Positions 26,968 to 36,470 of a stretch of 64,000 nucleotides of DNA are shown here, piece after piece. The DNA comes from Pantoea cypripedii (GTDB taxonomy: Bacteria; Pseudomonadota; Gammaproteobacteria; Enterobacterales; Enterobacteriaceae), in assembly GCF_011395035.1 (NCBI RefSeq), contig NZ_CP024768.1:798603-862602 (forward strand). Reading direction: 5' to 3'. The position numbers and the translations under genes were made by a program. Each line of letters begins with the position of its first letter. The stretch's first letter is position 1. The notes under the pieces were generated by a model. The model had not been told where the DNA came from. It saw nothing but the letters and a program-made list of their open reading frames with translations, and ran no database searches.

Positions 26968-27819
26968 ATGGCTGAAATTACCGCTGCACTGGTAAAAGAA
27001 CTGCGCGAGCGTACTGCCGCTGGCATGATGGATTGCAAAAAAGCGCTGACTGAAGCGAATGGCGATATCGAGCTGGCCATCGAAAACATGCGTAAGTCTG
27101 GCGCAATCAAAGCAGCGAAAAAAGCGGGTAACGTTGCTGCTGATGGCGTGATCAAAACCAAGATCGTTGACGGCTATGGTGTGATCCTGGAAGTTAACTG
27201 CCAGACCGACTTCGTCGCAAAAGATGCCGGTTTCCAGGCGTTTGCTGACAAAGTGATCGACGCTGCTGCCGCTGGCAAAGTGACCGACGTTGAAGTTCTG
27301 AAAGCGCAGTTCGAAGAAGAACGCGTAGCACTGGTTGCGAAAATCGGTGAGAACATCAACATCCGTCGTGTTGCGATTCTGGAAGGTGCTGAGCTGGGTA
27401 ACTACCTGCACGGCGCACGTATCGGCGTTCTGGTTTCTACCAAAGGTGCTGACGAAGAGCTGATCAAGCAGGTTGCAATGCACGTTGCAGCGAGCAAGCC
27501 GGAATTCGTGAAGCCGGAAGACGTGTCTGAAGACGTGGTAGCTAAAGAGTACCAGGTTCAGCTGGACATCGCGATGCAGTCTGGTAAGCCGAAAGAAATC
27601 GCAGAGAAAATGGTTGAAGGCCGTATGAAGAAATTCACCGGCGAAGTTTCTCTGACTGGTCAGGCTTTCGTTATCGACCCGAGCAAAACCGTTGGCCAGG
27701 CTCTGAAAGAGAAAGGCGCTGACGTAATCAACTTTATCCGCTTCGAAGTGGGTGAAGGTATCGAGAAAGTTGAGACTGACTTCGCAGCAGAAGTTGCTGC
27801 AATGTCCAAACAGTCTTAA
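26968..27819 (+). CDS. tsf: Translation elongation factor Ts
   Basis: Guanine nucleotide exchange factor for EF-Tu. An N-terminal UBA-like helix bundle (AEITAALVKELRERTAAGMMDCKKAL) is followed by the TDFVAKD motif (around 80-86) that reaches into the EF-Tu nucleotide site. The dimerisation and coiled-coil parts come after. The length of 283 equals E. coli, and codon use is typical of highly expressed genes. It ends at a strong terminator. Confidence 0.98.
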   Translation: MAEITAALVKELRERTAAGMMDCKKALTEANGDIELAIENMRKSGAIKAAKKAGNVAADGVIKTKIVDGYGVILEVNCQTDFVAKDAGFQAFADKVIDAAAAGKVTDVEVLKAQFEEERVALVAKIGENINIRRVAILEGAELGNYLHGARIGVLVSTKGADEELIKQVAMHVAASKPEFVKPEDVSEDVVAKEYQVQLDIAMQSGKPKEIAEKMVEGRMKKFTGEVSLTGQAFVIDPSKTVGQALKEKGADVINFIRFEVGEGIEKVETDFAAEVAAMSKQS

Positions 27820-27827
27820 TTGGTCCG

Positions 27828-27857
27828 AAAGAACCGCCGGAAGGCGGTTCTTTTTTG
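27828..27857 (+). terminator. Rho-independent terminator after tsf
   Basis: AAAGAACCGCC pairs perfectly with GGCGGTTCTTT (11 bases) around a GGAA loop, followed by further T residues, 9 bases after the tsf stop. Confidence 0.96.
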
Positions 27858-27977
27858 TCTGCATTTTGTTGCGGACGCATTTTCAGTCACTTCCCAATAG
27901 CTTTTCTCTCTCGCTAAGCGGATGATTGATCAGATTTAACTTCTCCTTTTCATCATATCTTCCAGGAAGAATTGACC

Positions 27978-28703
27978 ATGGCGACCAACGCAAAACCTGT
28001 ATATCAACGTATCCTGCTAAAACTGAGTGGCGAAGCACTGCAAGGTGCCGAAGGTTTTGGTATTGACGCGAGTGTGCTTGACCGCATGGCGCAAGAGGTA
28101 AAAGAGCTGGTTGAGCTGGGTATCCAGGTAGGTGTGGTTATTGGTGGCGGTAACCTGTTCCGTGGCGCGGGTCTGGCACAGGCTGGTATGAACCGTGTGG
28201 TCGGCGACCATATGGGTATGCTGGCAACCGTGATGAATGGCCTGGCGATGCGTGATGCGCTGCACCGTGCCTATGTCAATGCGCGTCTGATGTCAGCGAT
28301 TCCGCTGAATGGCGTATGTGATAACTACAGCTGGGCCGAAGCGATTAGCCTGCTGCGCAATAACCGTGTTGTGATTTTCTCTGCCGGTACTGGCAACCCG
28401 TTCTTTACCACCGACTCAGCCGCCTGCCTGCGTGGCATCGAAATCGAAGCGGATGTGGTGCTGAAAGCCACCAAAGTCGATGGCGTCTATTCTGCCGATC
28501 CGGTGAAAAACCCGGATGCAACGCTGTATGAACAGCTGACCTATGCTGAAGTGCTGGATAAAGAGCTGAAAGTGATGGATCTGGCCGCCTTTACGCTGGC
28601 CCGCGACCATCAACTGCCGATCCGCGTCTTCAATATGAACAAACCTGGCGCGCTGCGCCGCGTAGTGATGGGTGAAAAAGAAGGTACCCTGATTACGCAT
28701 TAA
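27978..28703 (+). CDS. pyrH: UMP kinase
   Basis: Hexameric bacterial UMP kinase making UDP, activated by GTP and inhibited by UTP. It has the amino acid kinase fold: LLKLSGEAL (phosphate loop), VVIGGGNLFRG, NNRVVIFSAGTGNPFFTTDSAA, and VDGVYSADP. The ATG at 27978 follows AGGAAGA at good distance and gives the family length of 241. A TTG two codons upstream is not used. It is followed by frr. Confidence 0.97.
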   Translation: MATNAKPVYQRILLKLSGEALQGAEGFGIDASVLDRMAQEVKELVELGIQVGVVIGGGNLFRGAGLAQAGMNRVVGDHMGMLATVMNGLAMRDALHRAYVNARLMSAIPLNGVCDNYSWAEAISLLRNNRVVIFSAGTGNPFFTTDSAACLRGIEIEADVVLKATKVDGVYSADPVKNPDATLYEQLTYAEVLDKELKVMDLAAFTLARDHQLPIRVFNMNKPGALRRVVMGEKEGTLITH

Positions 28704-28846
28704 TACCCGAGGCAAGATAAAATAGGGTATATTCTGTTGGCGCGGCGCTGTGGCGCTGCGCACCATTCAGGATGATCGATGATTATCGATACCGCTTCCG
28801 GTTAGCCCGGAAATGGCCAGGTCAAACCGAATCCAAGGGTTTCAAC

Positions 28847-29404
28847 GTGATTAACGAAATTAAAAAAGATGCTGAAACGCGCATGGACAAATGCGTGGAA
28901 GCATTCAAAAACACCATTAGCAAAGTGCGCACTGGTCGCGCTTCTCCCTCTCTGCTCGACGGCATTGTTGTTGAATACTACGGTACACCGACGCCGCTGC
29001 GTCAGCTGGCTAGCGTCACTGTAGAAGACTCCCGCACGCTGAAAATCAACGTCTTCGACCGTTCCCTCGGTCCGGCCGTTGAGAAAGCGATCATGGCATC
29101 AGATCTGGGCCTGAACCCAAGTTCGGCAGGTAGCGACATCCGTGTTCCGCTGCCGGCGCTGACGGAAGAACGTCGTAAAGATCTGATCAAAATCGTTCGT
29201 GGTGAAGCGGAGCAGGGTCGTGTGTCAGTACGTAACGTACGTCGTGACGCGAACGACAAAATCAAAGCGCTGCTGAAAGATAAAGAGATCAGCGAAGACG
29301 ACGAACGTCGTACGCAGGATGAGATCCAGAAAATGACCGATGCGCGCATCAAGAATGTTGATGCAGCACTGGCAGAGAAAGAAAAGGAACTGATGGAGTT
29401 CTGA
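28847..29404 (+). CDS. frr: Ribosome recycling factor
   Basis: Splits post-termination ribosomes together with EF-G. It is 185 residues from a GTG start (VINEIKKDAETRMDKCVEAF), the same start codon and length as E. coli frr; an upstream ATG at 28772 would add 25 residues absent from the family. Signatures are KVRTGRASPSLLDGI and LNPSSAGSDIRVPLPALTEERRKDL. AAGGGT serves as RBS. A terminator follows. Confidence 0.96.
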   Translation: MINEIKKDAETRMDKCVEAFKNTISKVRTGRASPSLLDGIVVEYYGTPTPLRQLASVTVEDSRTLKINVFDRSLGPAVEKAIMASDLGLNPSSAGSDIRVPLPALTEERRKDLIKIVRGEAEQGRVSVRNVRRDANDKIKALLKDKEISEDDERRTQDEIQKMTDARIKNVDAALAEKEKELMEF

Positions 29405-29422
29405 TTCCATCTTTATCCGACC

Positions 29423-29482
29423 AACGCCGTCAAGAGAGGTATACCCATTTGGGAATGCACAATCTTGCGGCGTTTTATTTTT
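29423..29482 (+). terminator. Terminator between frr and dxr
   Basis: AACGCCG/CGGCGTT plus CAAGA/TCTTG (29423-29435 with 29463-29474, one bulge) form a long stem, ending in TTTTATTTTT. The 27-base apical part contains its own palindromes (GGTATACC and CCCATTTGGG). Confidence 0.8.
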
Positions 29483-29541
29483 GTCCCTGCGGAAGAGGGC
29501 ATTTTCTATCTGCCTTCTCCTGAATACACACGGAAAGCGTC

Positions 29542-30744
29542 ATGAAGCGATTAACTCTGCTGGGTTCTACGGGTTCGGTGGGTACCAATACACTGGCGGT
29601 GGTGCGAGAAAATCCTGAGCAATATCAGGTAACAGCGCTGGTGGCTGGTCAGAATGTGGCGTTAATGGCCGAGCAATGTCAGCAGTTTAAGCCGCGCTAT
29701 GCGGCGATGGCGGATGACATCTCCGCCCAGGCGCTGCGTGAGCGACTGAGAGCACTCAACATCAAAACCGAAGTGCTCTCCGGCGTTCAGGCAGCCTGTG
29801 AATTGGCTGCGCTGGATGAAGTTGATCAGGTGATGGCGGCGATTGTCGGTGCATCGGGTCTGCTGCCGACGCTGGCGGCCATCCGCGCCGGGAAAACCGT
29901 TCTGCTGGCGAATAAAGAATCTCTTGTCACATGCGGCCGCCTGTTTATGGAGGCCGTACAGCGCCATCAGGCCCAGTTGTTGCCTGTCGACAGTGAGCAC
30001 AACGCCATTTTTCAGAGTTTACCGGCTTCCATACAGCAACAGTTGGGGTACGCTGATCTGCAGGAGAACGGCATTGAGTCGATTATCCTCACGGGATCAG
30101 GTGGCCCTTTTCGTGACACGCCATTAGCTGAGTTAGCGGCTATGTCGCCGGACCAGGCATGTGCGCATCCGAACTGGTCAATGGGGCGTAAAATCTCTGT
30201 TGATTCAGCCACCATGATGAATAAAGGTCTTGAATACATTGAAGCCCGCTGGCTGTTTAACGCAACTGATGCTCAGATGGAGGTGATCCTGCACCCGCAG
30301 TCGGTCATCCATTCTATGGTGCGTTATTGCGATGGTAGCGTGCTGGCGCAACTGGGATCGCCTGATATGCGTACCCCGATTGCCCACAGCATGGCATGGC
30401 CAGCACGTATTTCTGCCGGCGTGACACCGCTCGATTTCACCCGAATGAAAGCGCTGACCTTCGCTGAGCCAGATTACGCGCGCTATCCCTGCCTGAAGCT
30501 GGCAATTGACGCCTGTGCCACTGGCCAGGCCGCCACGACGATGCTGAATGCAGCCAACGAAGTGGCGGTCGCCGCATTTCTGCAGCATCAGATCCGCTTT
30601 ACCGATATCGCTGTACTGAACAGTGAAGTGCTGGCATCGCTGAGCTGCGGAGAACCCGATAGCGTTGAGGCGGTCGTGGAGATTGATCGGTTAGCGCGGG
30701 TGTGTGCCAATGAAATGTTGCCACGTTTGCGCATAGCAGGTTGA
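29542..30744 (+). CDS. dxr: 1-deoxy-D-xylulose 5-phosphate reductoisomerase
   Basis: First committed enzyme of the MEP route to isoprenoids, making 2-C-methyl-D-erythritol 4-phosphate with NADPH. It has the Rossmann motif LGSTGSVG (7-14), the metal/substrate motif DSEHNAIFQSL, the flexible loop and GSGGPFRDT, and SMGRKISVDSATMMNKGLE. The length of 400 compares with 398 in E. coli. It feeds undecaprenyl carrier synthesis by uppS, the next gene. Confidence 0.97.
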   Translation: MKRLTLLGSTGSVGTNTLAVVRENPEQYQVTALVAGQNVALMAEQCQQFKPRYAAMADDISAQALRERLRALNIKTEVLSGVQAACELAALDEVDQVMAAIVGASGLLPTLAAIRAGKTVLLANKESLVTCGRLFMEAVQRHQAQLLPVDSEHNAIFQSLPASIQQQLGYADLQENGIESIILTGSGGPFRDTPLAELAAMSPDQACAHPNWSMGRKISVDSATMMNKGLEYIEARWLFNATDAQMEVILHPQSVIHSMVRYCDGSVLAQLGSPDMRTPIAHSMAWPARISAGVTPLDFTRMKALTFAEPDYARYPCLKLAIDACATGQAATTMLNAANEVAVAAFLQHQIRFTDIAVLNSEVLASLSCGEPDSVEAVVEIDRLARVCANEMLPRLRIAG

Positions 30745-30757
30745 TTGTCCCCGCTAT

Positions 30758-30786
30758 TTGTTAGCTCAGGGCGAAAATGGTATAGT
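30758..30786 (+). promoter_or_regulatory. Candidate promoter upstream of uppS
   Basis: TTGTTA (30758-30763), 17 bases, TATAGT (30781-30786), with TGG directly before the -10 giving an extended -10. It would drive uppS and the following envelope genes with a leader of about 120 bases. Confidence 0.55.
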
Positions 30787-30910
30787 CGCTCGCTCGCGTT
30801 TCACGGCCTGGCATTGTTTCGATGCCAGCCGACTGAAAGGTCGGTGTTTGCTGCAGGCGCAATGTATTCAGAAACCACAGCATTTCTGATTAAAGGAATT
30901 ATTACGCGTT

Positions 30911-31663
30911 ATGTCGTCCAACAATCACAACACATTCGATGACCGGTTCGATTGTACGCCGCGTCACGTGGCCATCATTATGGATGGTAATGGTCGCTGG
31001 GCAAAAAATCAGGGCAAACTGCGTATTTCAGGCCACAAAGCCGGGGTAAAATCAGTACGCCGGGCCGTCAGCTTTGCGGTCAGCCATAAGCTGGAGGCGC
31101 TCACGCTTTACGCGTTCAGTAGCGAGAACTGGAGCCGACCGGTACAGGAAGTGACGGCCTTAATGGAATTGTTTGTCTGGGCGCTTGATAGTGAAGTCAA
31201 AAGCCTGCACAAACACAATGTACGTCTGTGTGTGATTGGCGACATTAGTCGTTTCAATTCCAGAATTCAGGAACGCATTCGTCGCGCCGAGGAACTGACT
31301 CAGCAAAATAATGGACTGACTCTCAACATTGCTGCCAACTACGGTGGCCGTTGGGATATTATCCAGGGTGCCAGAAAACTGGCCGAGCAGGTTCAGGAAG
31401 GTCTGTTACGTCCTGACCAGATAACCGAAGAGAGTCTGGCTCCATACCTTTGTATGAATGAGCTGGCGCCGGTGGATTTAGTGATAAGGACCGGGGGAGA
31501 GCATCGGATTAGCAACTTCCTGCTGTGGCAAATAGCCTATGCTGAGTTCTGGTTTACCGATGTTCTTTGGCCTGATTTTGATGAACAAGTTTTTGAAGGT
31601 GCACTGAATGCTTTCTCTCTGCGGGAGCGTCGTTATGGCGGCGCTGCACCAGGCGGCGCCTGA
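30911..31663 (+). CDS. uppS: Undecaprenyl diphosphate synthase
   Basis: cis-Prenyltransferase that extends FPP to the C55 carrier lipid used for peptidoglycan and O-antigen. The catalytic Asp25 lies in IIMDGNGRWAK. Substrate-binding motifs are LYAFSSENWSRP and DLVIRTGGEHRISNFLLWQ. The length of 250 compares with 253 in E. coli. It is the start of a closely spaced run uppS-cdsA-rseP-bamA. Confidence 0.96.
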   Translation: MSSNNHNTFDDRFDCTPRHVAIIMDGNGRWAKNQGKLRISGHKAGVKSVRRAVSFAVSHKLEALTLYAFSSENWSRPVQEVTALMELFVWALDSEVKSLHKHNVRLCVIGDISRFNSRIQERIRRAEELTQQNNGLTLNIAANYGGRWDIIQGARKLAEQVQEGLLRPDQITEESLAPYLCMNELAPVDLVIRTGGEHRISNFLLWQIAYAEFWFTDVLWPDFDEQVFEGALNAFSLRERRYGGAAPGGA

Positions 31664-31681
31664 GCAACCTGGGGGTAACCT

Positions 31682-32539
31682 TTGCTGAAGTCTCGTTTAA
31701 TTACCGCGTTTATTTTAATTCCGCTGGTGATTGCTGCGCTGTTCTGGTTACCACTGTCCGGTTTTGCGATAACAACTATCGTCATCTGTATGCTTGCCGC
31801 CTGGGAATGGGGGCAGCTGGCGGGTATGGCGACCCGTCAACAACGCATCTGGCTGGCTGTACTTTGTGGTTTACTGCTGGCTGTGATGCTCTTCACGCTT
31901 CAGCCCTACCAACGCGATTTGCACCAACTCCAGATGGAAAGCTCCCTGTGGGCGTCGCTGATCTGGTGGGTTGTGGCATTGGTGCTGGTGCTTTTCTATC
32001 CCGCCTCGGCTGCTGTCTGGCGTCACTCACGTCCGTTACGTCTCCTGTTTGGTGTGCTCACCGTGATCCCCTTCTTCTGGGGCATGATGGCATTGCGCCA
32101 GTACCATTATGATACCGATCATTTTGCCGGAGCCTGGTGGCTGCTGTTTGTCATGTTTCTGGTGTGGGGTGCCGATTCGGGTGCCTATATGTTTGGCCGG
32201 TTATTTGGCAAACACAAGCTGGCACCTAAAGTCTCACCAGGTAAAACCTGGGAAGGTTTCCTCGGCGGGTTAGTTTGCTCTGCCGTGATTGCCTGGCTGT
32301 TTGCTCTGTTCGCACCGCTAACCATTGCCACGTCAACCCTGATTATTTGTGCCGTTATCGCCGCTCTGGCGTCGGTACTGGGCGATTTGACAGAAAGTAT
32401 GTTCAAACGTGAGGCCGGTATCAAAGACAGCGGTAACTTAATTCCGGGTCACGGTGGTATCCTCGATCGTATTGATAGCCTGACAGCAGCGGTGCCGGTC
32501 TTTGCCTGCCTGTTGCTGCTGGTGTTCCGCACCCTCTGA
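31682..32539 (+). CDS. cdsA: Phosphatidate cytidylyltransferase
   Basis: Inner membrane enzyme making CDP-diacylglycerol from phosphatidate and CTP, the precursor of all membrane phospholipids. It has about eight hydrophobic segments and the family signature near the C terminus (SMFKREAGIKDSGNLIPGHGG, then ILDRIDSLTAA). The length of 285 equals E. coli. Translation starts at TTG (LKSRLITAFILIP), preceded by GGGGGT; the rare start is shared with E. coli and may keep expression low. Confidence 0.95.
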   Translation: MLKSRLITAFILIPLVIAALFWLPLSGFAITTIVICMLAAWEWGQLAGMATRQQRIWLAVLCGLLLAVMLFTLQPYQRDLHQLQMESSLWASLIWWVVALVLVLFYPASAAVWRHSRPLRLLFGVLTVIPFFWGMMALRQYHYDTDHFAGAWWLLFVMFLVWGADSGAYMFGRLFGKHKLAPKVSPGKTWEGFLGGLVCSAVIAWLFALFAPLTIATSTLIICAVIAALASVLGDLTESMFKREAGIKDSGNLIPGHGGILDRIDSLTAAVPVFACLLLLVFRTL

Positions 32540-32551
32540 GGATAGGCGACG

Positions 32552-33901
32552 ATGTTGAGCATACTCTGGAGTTTTGCAGCCTTTATTGTGGCGCTCGGCG
32601 TGCTAATTACCGTGCACGAGTTCGGCCATTTTTGGGTTGCGCGCCGCTGCGGTGTCAAAGTTGAACGTTTTTCGATTGGTTTTGGCAAAGCGCTGTTCAG
32701 TCGCCGCGATCGTCAGGGCACGGAATATGTCATTGCTCTGATCCCCCTTGGCGGCTACGTCAAAATGCTGGATGAACGCGTTGAAAGCGTCCCCGCTGAA
32801 CTGCGTCATCAGGCCTTCAATAACAAAGCTGTCTGGCAGCGAGCATCAATTATTGCTGCCGGACCGATCGCTAACTTCATTTTTGCCATTTTTGCGTACT
32901 GGGCGGTGTTTATTCACGGCGTGCCCGGTGTACGCCCGGTAATTGGTGAAATTCTGAACGGTTCTATCGCGGCGGAAGCGCAAATTGCCCCCGGTATGGA
33001 ACTTAAAGCGGTAGATGGTATCGAAACGCCTGATTGGGATGCGGTACGCATGGCACTGATTGGCAAAATCGGCGACCAAAGTACGACGCTTACCGTCTCG
33101 CAGTTTGGCGAACAGGCTACGCAGCAGAAGCAGCTGGATTTGCATGACTGGCAGTTTGAGCCAGACAAGCAGGACCCGGTAGTTGCGTTAGGTATTCGTC
33201 CACGTGGACCGCAGATTGAAACGACCCTCGCCGAAGTGCAGGCTAACTCTCCGGCGAGTGAAGCCGGTTTGCAAGCGGGCGACAGGATCGTTAAAGTCGA
33301 TGGTCAGCCGTTAACACAATGGCAGGCTTTTGTGGTTCAGGTGCGTGATAACCCCGGCAAAAACATGGCGCTGGAAGTGGAGCGGAACGGCGAATCTCTG
33401 GCGTTAACGCTGACACCTGAAGCGAAACCGGGTAACAAAGCGGAAGGTTTTGCGGGAGTCATCCCGCGGGTGATTCCGCTGCCTGACGAGTACAGAACGG
33501 TAAGGCAGTATGGGCCTTTCGCCGCGATTGGTGAAGCCAGTGTAAAAACCTGGCAACTGATGAAGCTGACGGTCTCCATGCTGGGCAAGTTGATAACCGG
33601 GGATGTGAAGCTGAATAATCTGAGCGGGCCGATTTCGATCGCGCAGGGTGCCGGGTTATCAGCAGAATATGGGGTGATTTACTACCTGATGTTCCTGGCG
33701 CTTATCAGCGTCAACTTAGGGATAATTAACCTGTTCCCACTGCCGGTTTTAGATGGTGGACATTTGCTCTTTCTGGCGATCGAAAAGATCAAAGGTGGAC
33801 CTGTGTCCGAGCGAGTTCAGGACTTTAGTTATCGCATTGGCTCAATTCTGCTGGTGCTGTTAATGGGGCTTGCACTTTTCAATGATTTCTCACGTCTGTA
33901 A
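32552..33901 (+). CDS. rseP: Site-2 zinc protease RseP
   Basis: Inner membrane protease that makes the second cut in anti-sigma factor RseA, releasing sigma-E. The zinc motif HEFGH (His22, Glu23, His26) lies in the first membrane segment, two periplasmic PDZ domains are in the middle, and the third ligand motif LFPLPVLDGGH is near the C terminus. The length of 449 compares with 450 in E. coli. The window also holds targets of the pathway it controls (degP, bamA, skp). Confidence 0.96.
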   Translation: MLSILWSFAAFIVALGVLITVHEFGHFWVARRCGVKVERFSIGFGKALFSRRDRQGTEYVIALIPLGGYVKMLDERVESVPAELRHQAFNNKAVWQRASIIAAGPIANFIFAIFAYWAVFIHGVPGVRPVIGEILNGSIAAEAQIAPGMELKAVDGIETPDWDAVRMALIGKIGDQSTTLTVSQFGEQATQQKQLDLHDWQFEPDKQDPVVALGIRPRGPQIETTLAEVQANSPASEAGLQAGDRIVKVDGQPLTQWQAFVVQVRDNPGKNMALEVERNGESLALTLTPEAKPGNKAEGFAGVIPRVIPLPDEYRTVRQYGPFAAIGEASVKTWQLMKLTVSMLGKLITGDVKLNNLSGPISIAQGAGLSAEYGVIYYLMFLALISVNLGIINLFPLPVLDGGHLLFLAIEKIKGGPVSERVQDFSYRIGSILLVLLMGLALFNDFSRL

Positions 33902-33952
33902 TAGCTGGAATGCAGACAGACGTGGGATGTGTTAGGAAAACGCATAACAACG

Positions 33953-36364
33953 ATGGCGATGAAAAAGTTGCTCATAGCGTCGCTGCTGTTTAGCAGCGCC
34001 ACCGTTTACGGTGCAGACGATTTCGTGGTGAAGGATATTCATTTCGAAGGGCTACAGCGAGTCGCCGTCGGCGCGGCTCTGCTTAGCATGCCGGTTCGTG
34101 TCGGCGATACAGTGAATGATGATGACGTCAGAAATACCATTCGCTCACTGTTCGCCACCGGTAACTTTGAGGATGTTCAGGTTCTGCGCGACGGTACTAC
34201 GCTGATTGTCCAGGTGAAAGAACGCCCGACCATTGCCAGCATCACTTTCTCCGGTAACAAAGCGGTGAAAGAAGATCAGCTGAAGCAAAACCTTGAAGCA
34301 TCAGGTATCCGCGTCGGTGAAGCCCTTGACCGCACCACGCTCTCTTCCATTGAGAAGGGACTGGAGGATTTCTATTACAGCGTCGGTAAATATACCGCCA
34401 GCGTCAAAGCGATTGCCACGCCGCTGCCGCGTAACCGTGTCGACCTGAAGTTTGTCTTCCAGGAAGGTGTTTCTGCACAGATTCAGCAGATCAACATCGT
34501 GGGCAACAAAGCGTTTAGTTCAGATGAACTGATCTCCCGCTTCCAGCTGCGTGACGAAGTACCGTGGTGGAACGTGGTGGGCGATCGTAAATACCAGAAA
34601 CAGAAACTGGCCGGGGACCTCGAAACCCTGCGCAGCTTCTATCTGGATCGCGGTTATGCGCGTTTCAACATCGATTCAACGCAGGTGAGCCTGACGCCGG
34701 ACAAAAAAGGTATCTACATCACCGTAAACATCACCGAAGGCGATCAGTACAAGATTGCTGGCGTGATCGTGAACGGCAGCATGGCAGGTCATTCGGCGGA
34801 AATTGAACATCTGACGAAGATCCCTGCGGGTGAGCTGTATAACGGCACCAAAGTCACCCAGATGGAAGATGACATCAAGAAACTGCTGGGCCGCTACGGC
34901 TATGCCTACCCGCGTGTGGTGACACAGCCGGAAATCAATGATGCCGATAAGACGGTAAAACTGCATATCAACGTTGATGCAGGCAACCGCTACTACGTGC
35001 GTAAAGTCCGCTTCGAGGGTAACGATACATCGAAAGATTCGGTACTGCGTCGTGAGATGCGTCAGATGGAAGGTGCCTGGCTGGGTAGCGATCTGGTTGA
35101 GCAGGGCAAAGAACGTCTGAACCGTACCGGTTACTTCGAAACCGTAGACGTTGATACCCAGCGTGTGCCGGGTTCGCCTGATCAGGTAGACGTGGTCTAC
35201 AAGGTGAAAGAACGTAATACCGGTACCTTTAACTTCGGCGTGGGCTACGGCACCGAGAGTGGCGTGAGCTTCCAGGTCGGTGTGACCCAGGAAAACTGGC
35301 TCGGCACCGGTAACACCGTGGGTATCAGCGGTACCAAAAACGATTATCAGACCTATGCTGAATTCTCACTGACCGATCCGTATTTCACGGTGGACGGTGT
35401 CAGCCTGGGTGGTCGTATTTTCTATAACGACTTTAAAGCTGACGATGCTGACCTTTCTGACTACACCAACAGAAGTTATGGTGTTGATGGTACGCTGGGC
35501 TTCCCGATTAACGAGAACAACTCCCTGCGTGTTGGTTTAGGTTACGTACATAACGACCTGTCCAATATGCAGCCGCAGATTGCGATGTGGCGTTATCTCG
35601 ACTCGGTAGGGCATCAGCAGGGTCTGAATAGTGACGGTGATTATTCTGCGAATGATTTCACCTTCAACTATGGCTGGACATATAACACCCTGGACCGCGG
35701 GTTCTTCCCAACGTCGGGTAACCGTACCAACCTGAACGGTAAGATCACCATTCCGGGTTCAGACAACAGCTTCTATAAAGCGACGCTGGATACGCAACAA
35801 TACGTGCCGATTAACCAGGATCGTACCTGGGTGCTGTTGGGTCGTGGCCGTATTGGATATGGTGACGGACTCGGTGGTAAAGAGATGCCGTTCTATGAGA
35901 ACTTCTACGCGGGTGGTTCCAGCACCGTTCGTGGCTTCCAGTCCAACACCATTGGTCCGAAAGCTGCGTATCTGAACGATGGCTCGTCCACCTGTACGCT
36001 GTCCGATCCGAATGGCGTTTGTAAGTCAGATGATGCGGTGGGCGGTAACGCGATGGCAGTGGCCAGCCTTGAGCTGATCACACCAACGCCGTTCCTGAGC
36101 GAGAAATACGCTAACTCAGTGCGTACCTCATTGTTTGTTGATGCGGGTACGGTCTGGGATACTAAATGGCAGAATACTGCCGAAACACGTGCGGCAGGGA
36201 TCCCGGACTACAGCGATCCAAACAATATTCGCGTATCCAGCGGTATCGCACTACAGTGGATGTCACCGTTGGGGCCGTTGGTATTCTCATATGCCCAGCC
36301 GGTCAAGAAAGTCGAGGGAGACAAGTCAGAGCAGTTCCAGTTTAACATCGGTAAAACCTGGTAA
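33953..36364 (+). CDS. bamA: Outer membrane protein assembly factor BamA
   Basis: Omp85 core of the BAM complex, inserting beta-barrels into the outer membrane. A signal peptide (MAMKKLLIASLLFSSATVYG/A) is followed by five POTRA domains (about 22-420) and a 16-strand barrel with the lid-loop motif VRGFQ and a terminal aromatic (IGKTW). It has 803 residues from ATG 33953 (E. coli 810). The open frame extends upstream to 33929 but the family begins at MAMKK. Barrel loop 6 (STCTLSDPNGVCKSDD) keeps its cysteine pair. Confidence 0.97.
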   Translation: MAMKKLLIASLLFSSATVYGADDFVVKDIHFEGLQRVAVGAALLSMPVRVGDTVNDDDVRNTIRSLFATGNFEDVQVLRDGTTLIVQVKERPTIASITFSGNKAVKEDQLKQNLEASGIRVGEALDRTTLSSIEKGLEDFYYSVGKYTASVKAIATPLPRNRVDLKFVFQEGVSAQIQQINIVGNKAFSSDELISRFQLRDEVPWWNVVGDRKYQKQKLAGDLETLRSFYLDRGYARFNIDSTQVSLTPDKKGIYITVNITEGDQYKIAGVIVNGSMAGHSAEIEHLTKIPAGELYNGTKVTQMEDDIKKLLGRYGYAYPRVVTQPEINDADKTVKLHINVDAGNRYYVRKVRFEGNDTSKDSVLRREMRQMEGAWLGSDLVEQGKERLNRTGYFETVDVDTQRVPGSPDQVDVVYKVKERNTGTFNFGVGYGTESGVSFQVGVTQENWLGTGNTVGISGTKNDYQTYAEFSLTDPYFTVDGVSLGGRIFYNDFKADDADLSDYTNRSYGVDGTLGFPINENNSLRVGLGYVHNDLSNMQPQIAMWRYLDSVGHQQGLNSDGDYSANDFTFNYGWTYNTLDRGFFPTSGNRTNLNGKITIPGSDNSFYKATLDTQQYVPINQDRTWVLLGRGRIGYGDGLGGKEMPFYENFYAGGSSTVRGFQSNTIGPKAAYLNDGSSTCTLSDPNGVCKSDDAVGGNAMAVASLELITPTPFLSEKYANSVRTSLFVDAGTVWDTKWQNTAETRAAGIPDYSDPNNIRVSSGIALQWMSPLGPLVFSYAQPVKKVEGDKSEQFQFNIGKTW

Positions 36365-36383
36365 AGCTCTGAGCAGGGAAGTG

Positions 36384-36441
36384 TATACCCAACGGGTATA
36401 AATAGCGTCTTGCAAGCGTGTAGCTCTGCTACACGCTGCAA
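36384..36441. other. Two adjacent palindromes between bamA and skp
   Basis: First, TATACCC-AAC-GGGTATA (36384-36400), a perfect 7-base inverted repeat. Second, a 14-pair hairpin (TTGCA + GCGTGTAGC with GCTACACGC + TGCAA, one bulged A, 3-base loop; 36410-36441). There is no T tract, so it is not a normal terminator. It could protect mRNA ends or be a copy of an intergenic repeat. Confidence 0.6.
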
Positions 36442-36470
36442 ACACACATGTTGAGGGTAAGGAGTTTATA

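Noticed and set aside
30808..30832. Short inverted repeat (CTGGCAT/ATGCCAG) upstream of uppS as a terminator
   Set aside because: No T tract follows, and it sits downstream of a good promoter; probably ordinary leader structure.
30745..30942. 65-codon frame between dxr and uppS
   Set aside because: It overlaps the proposed uppS promoter and the uppS start, has no RBS and resembles nothing known.
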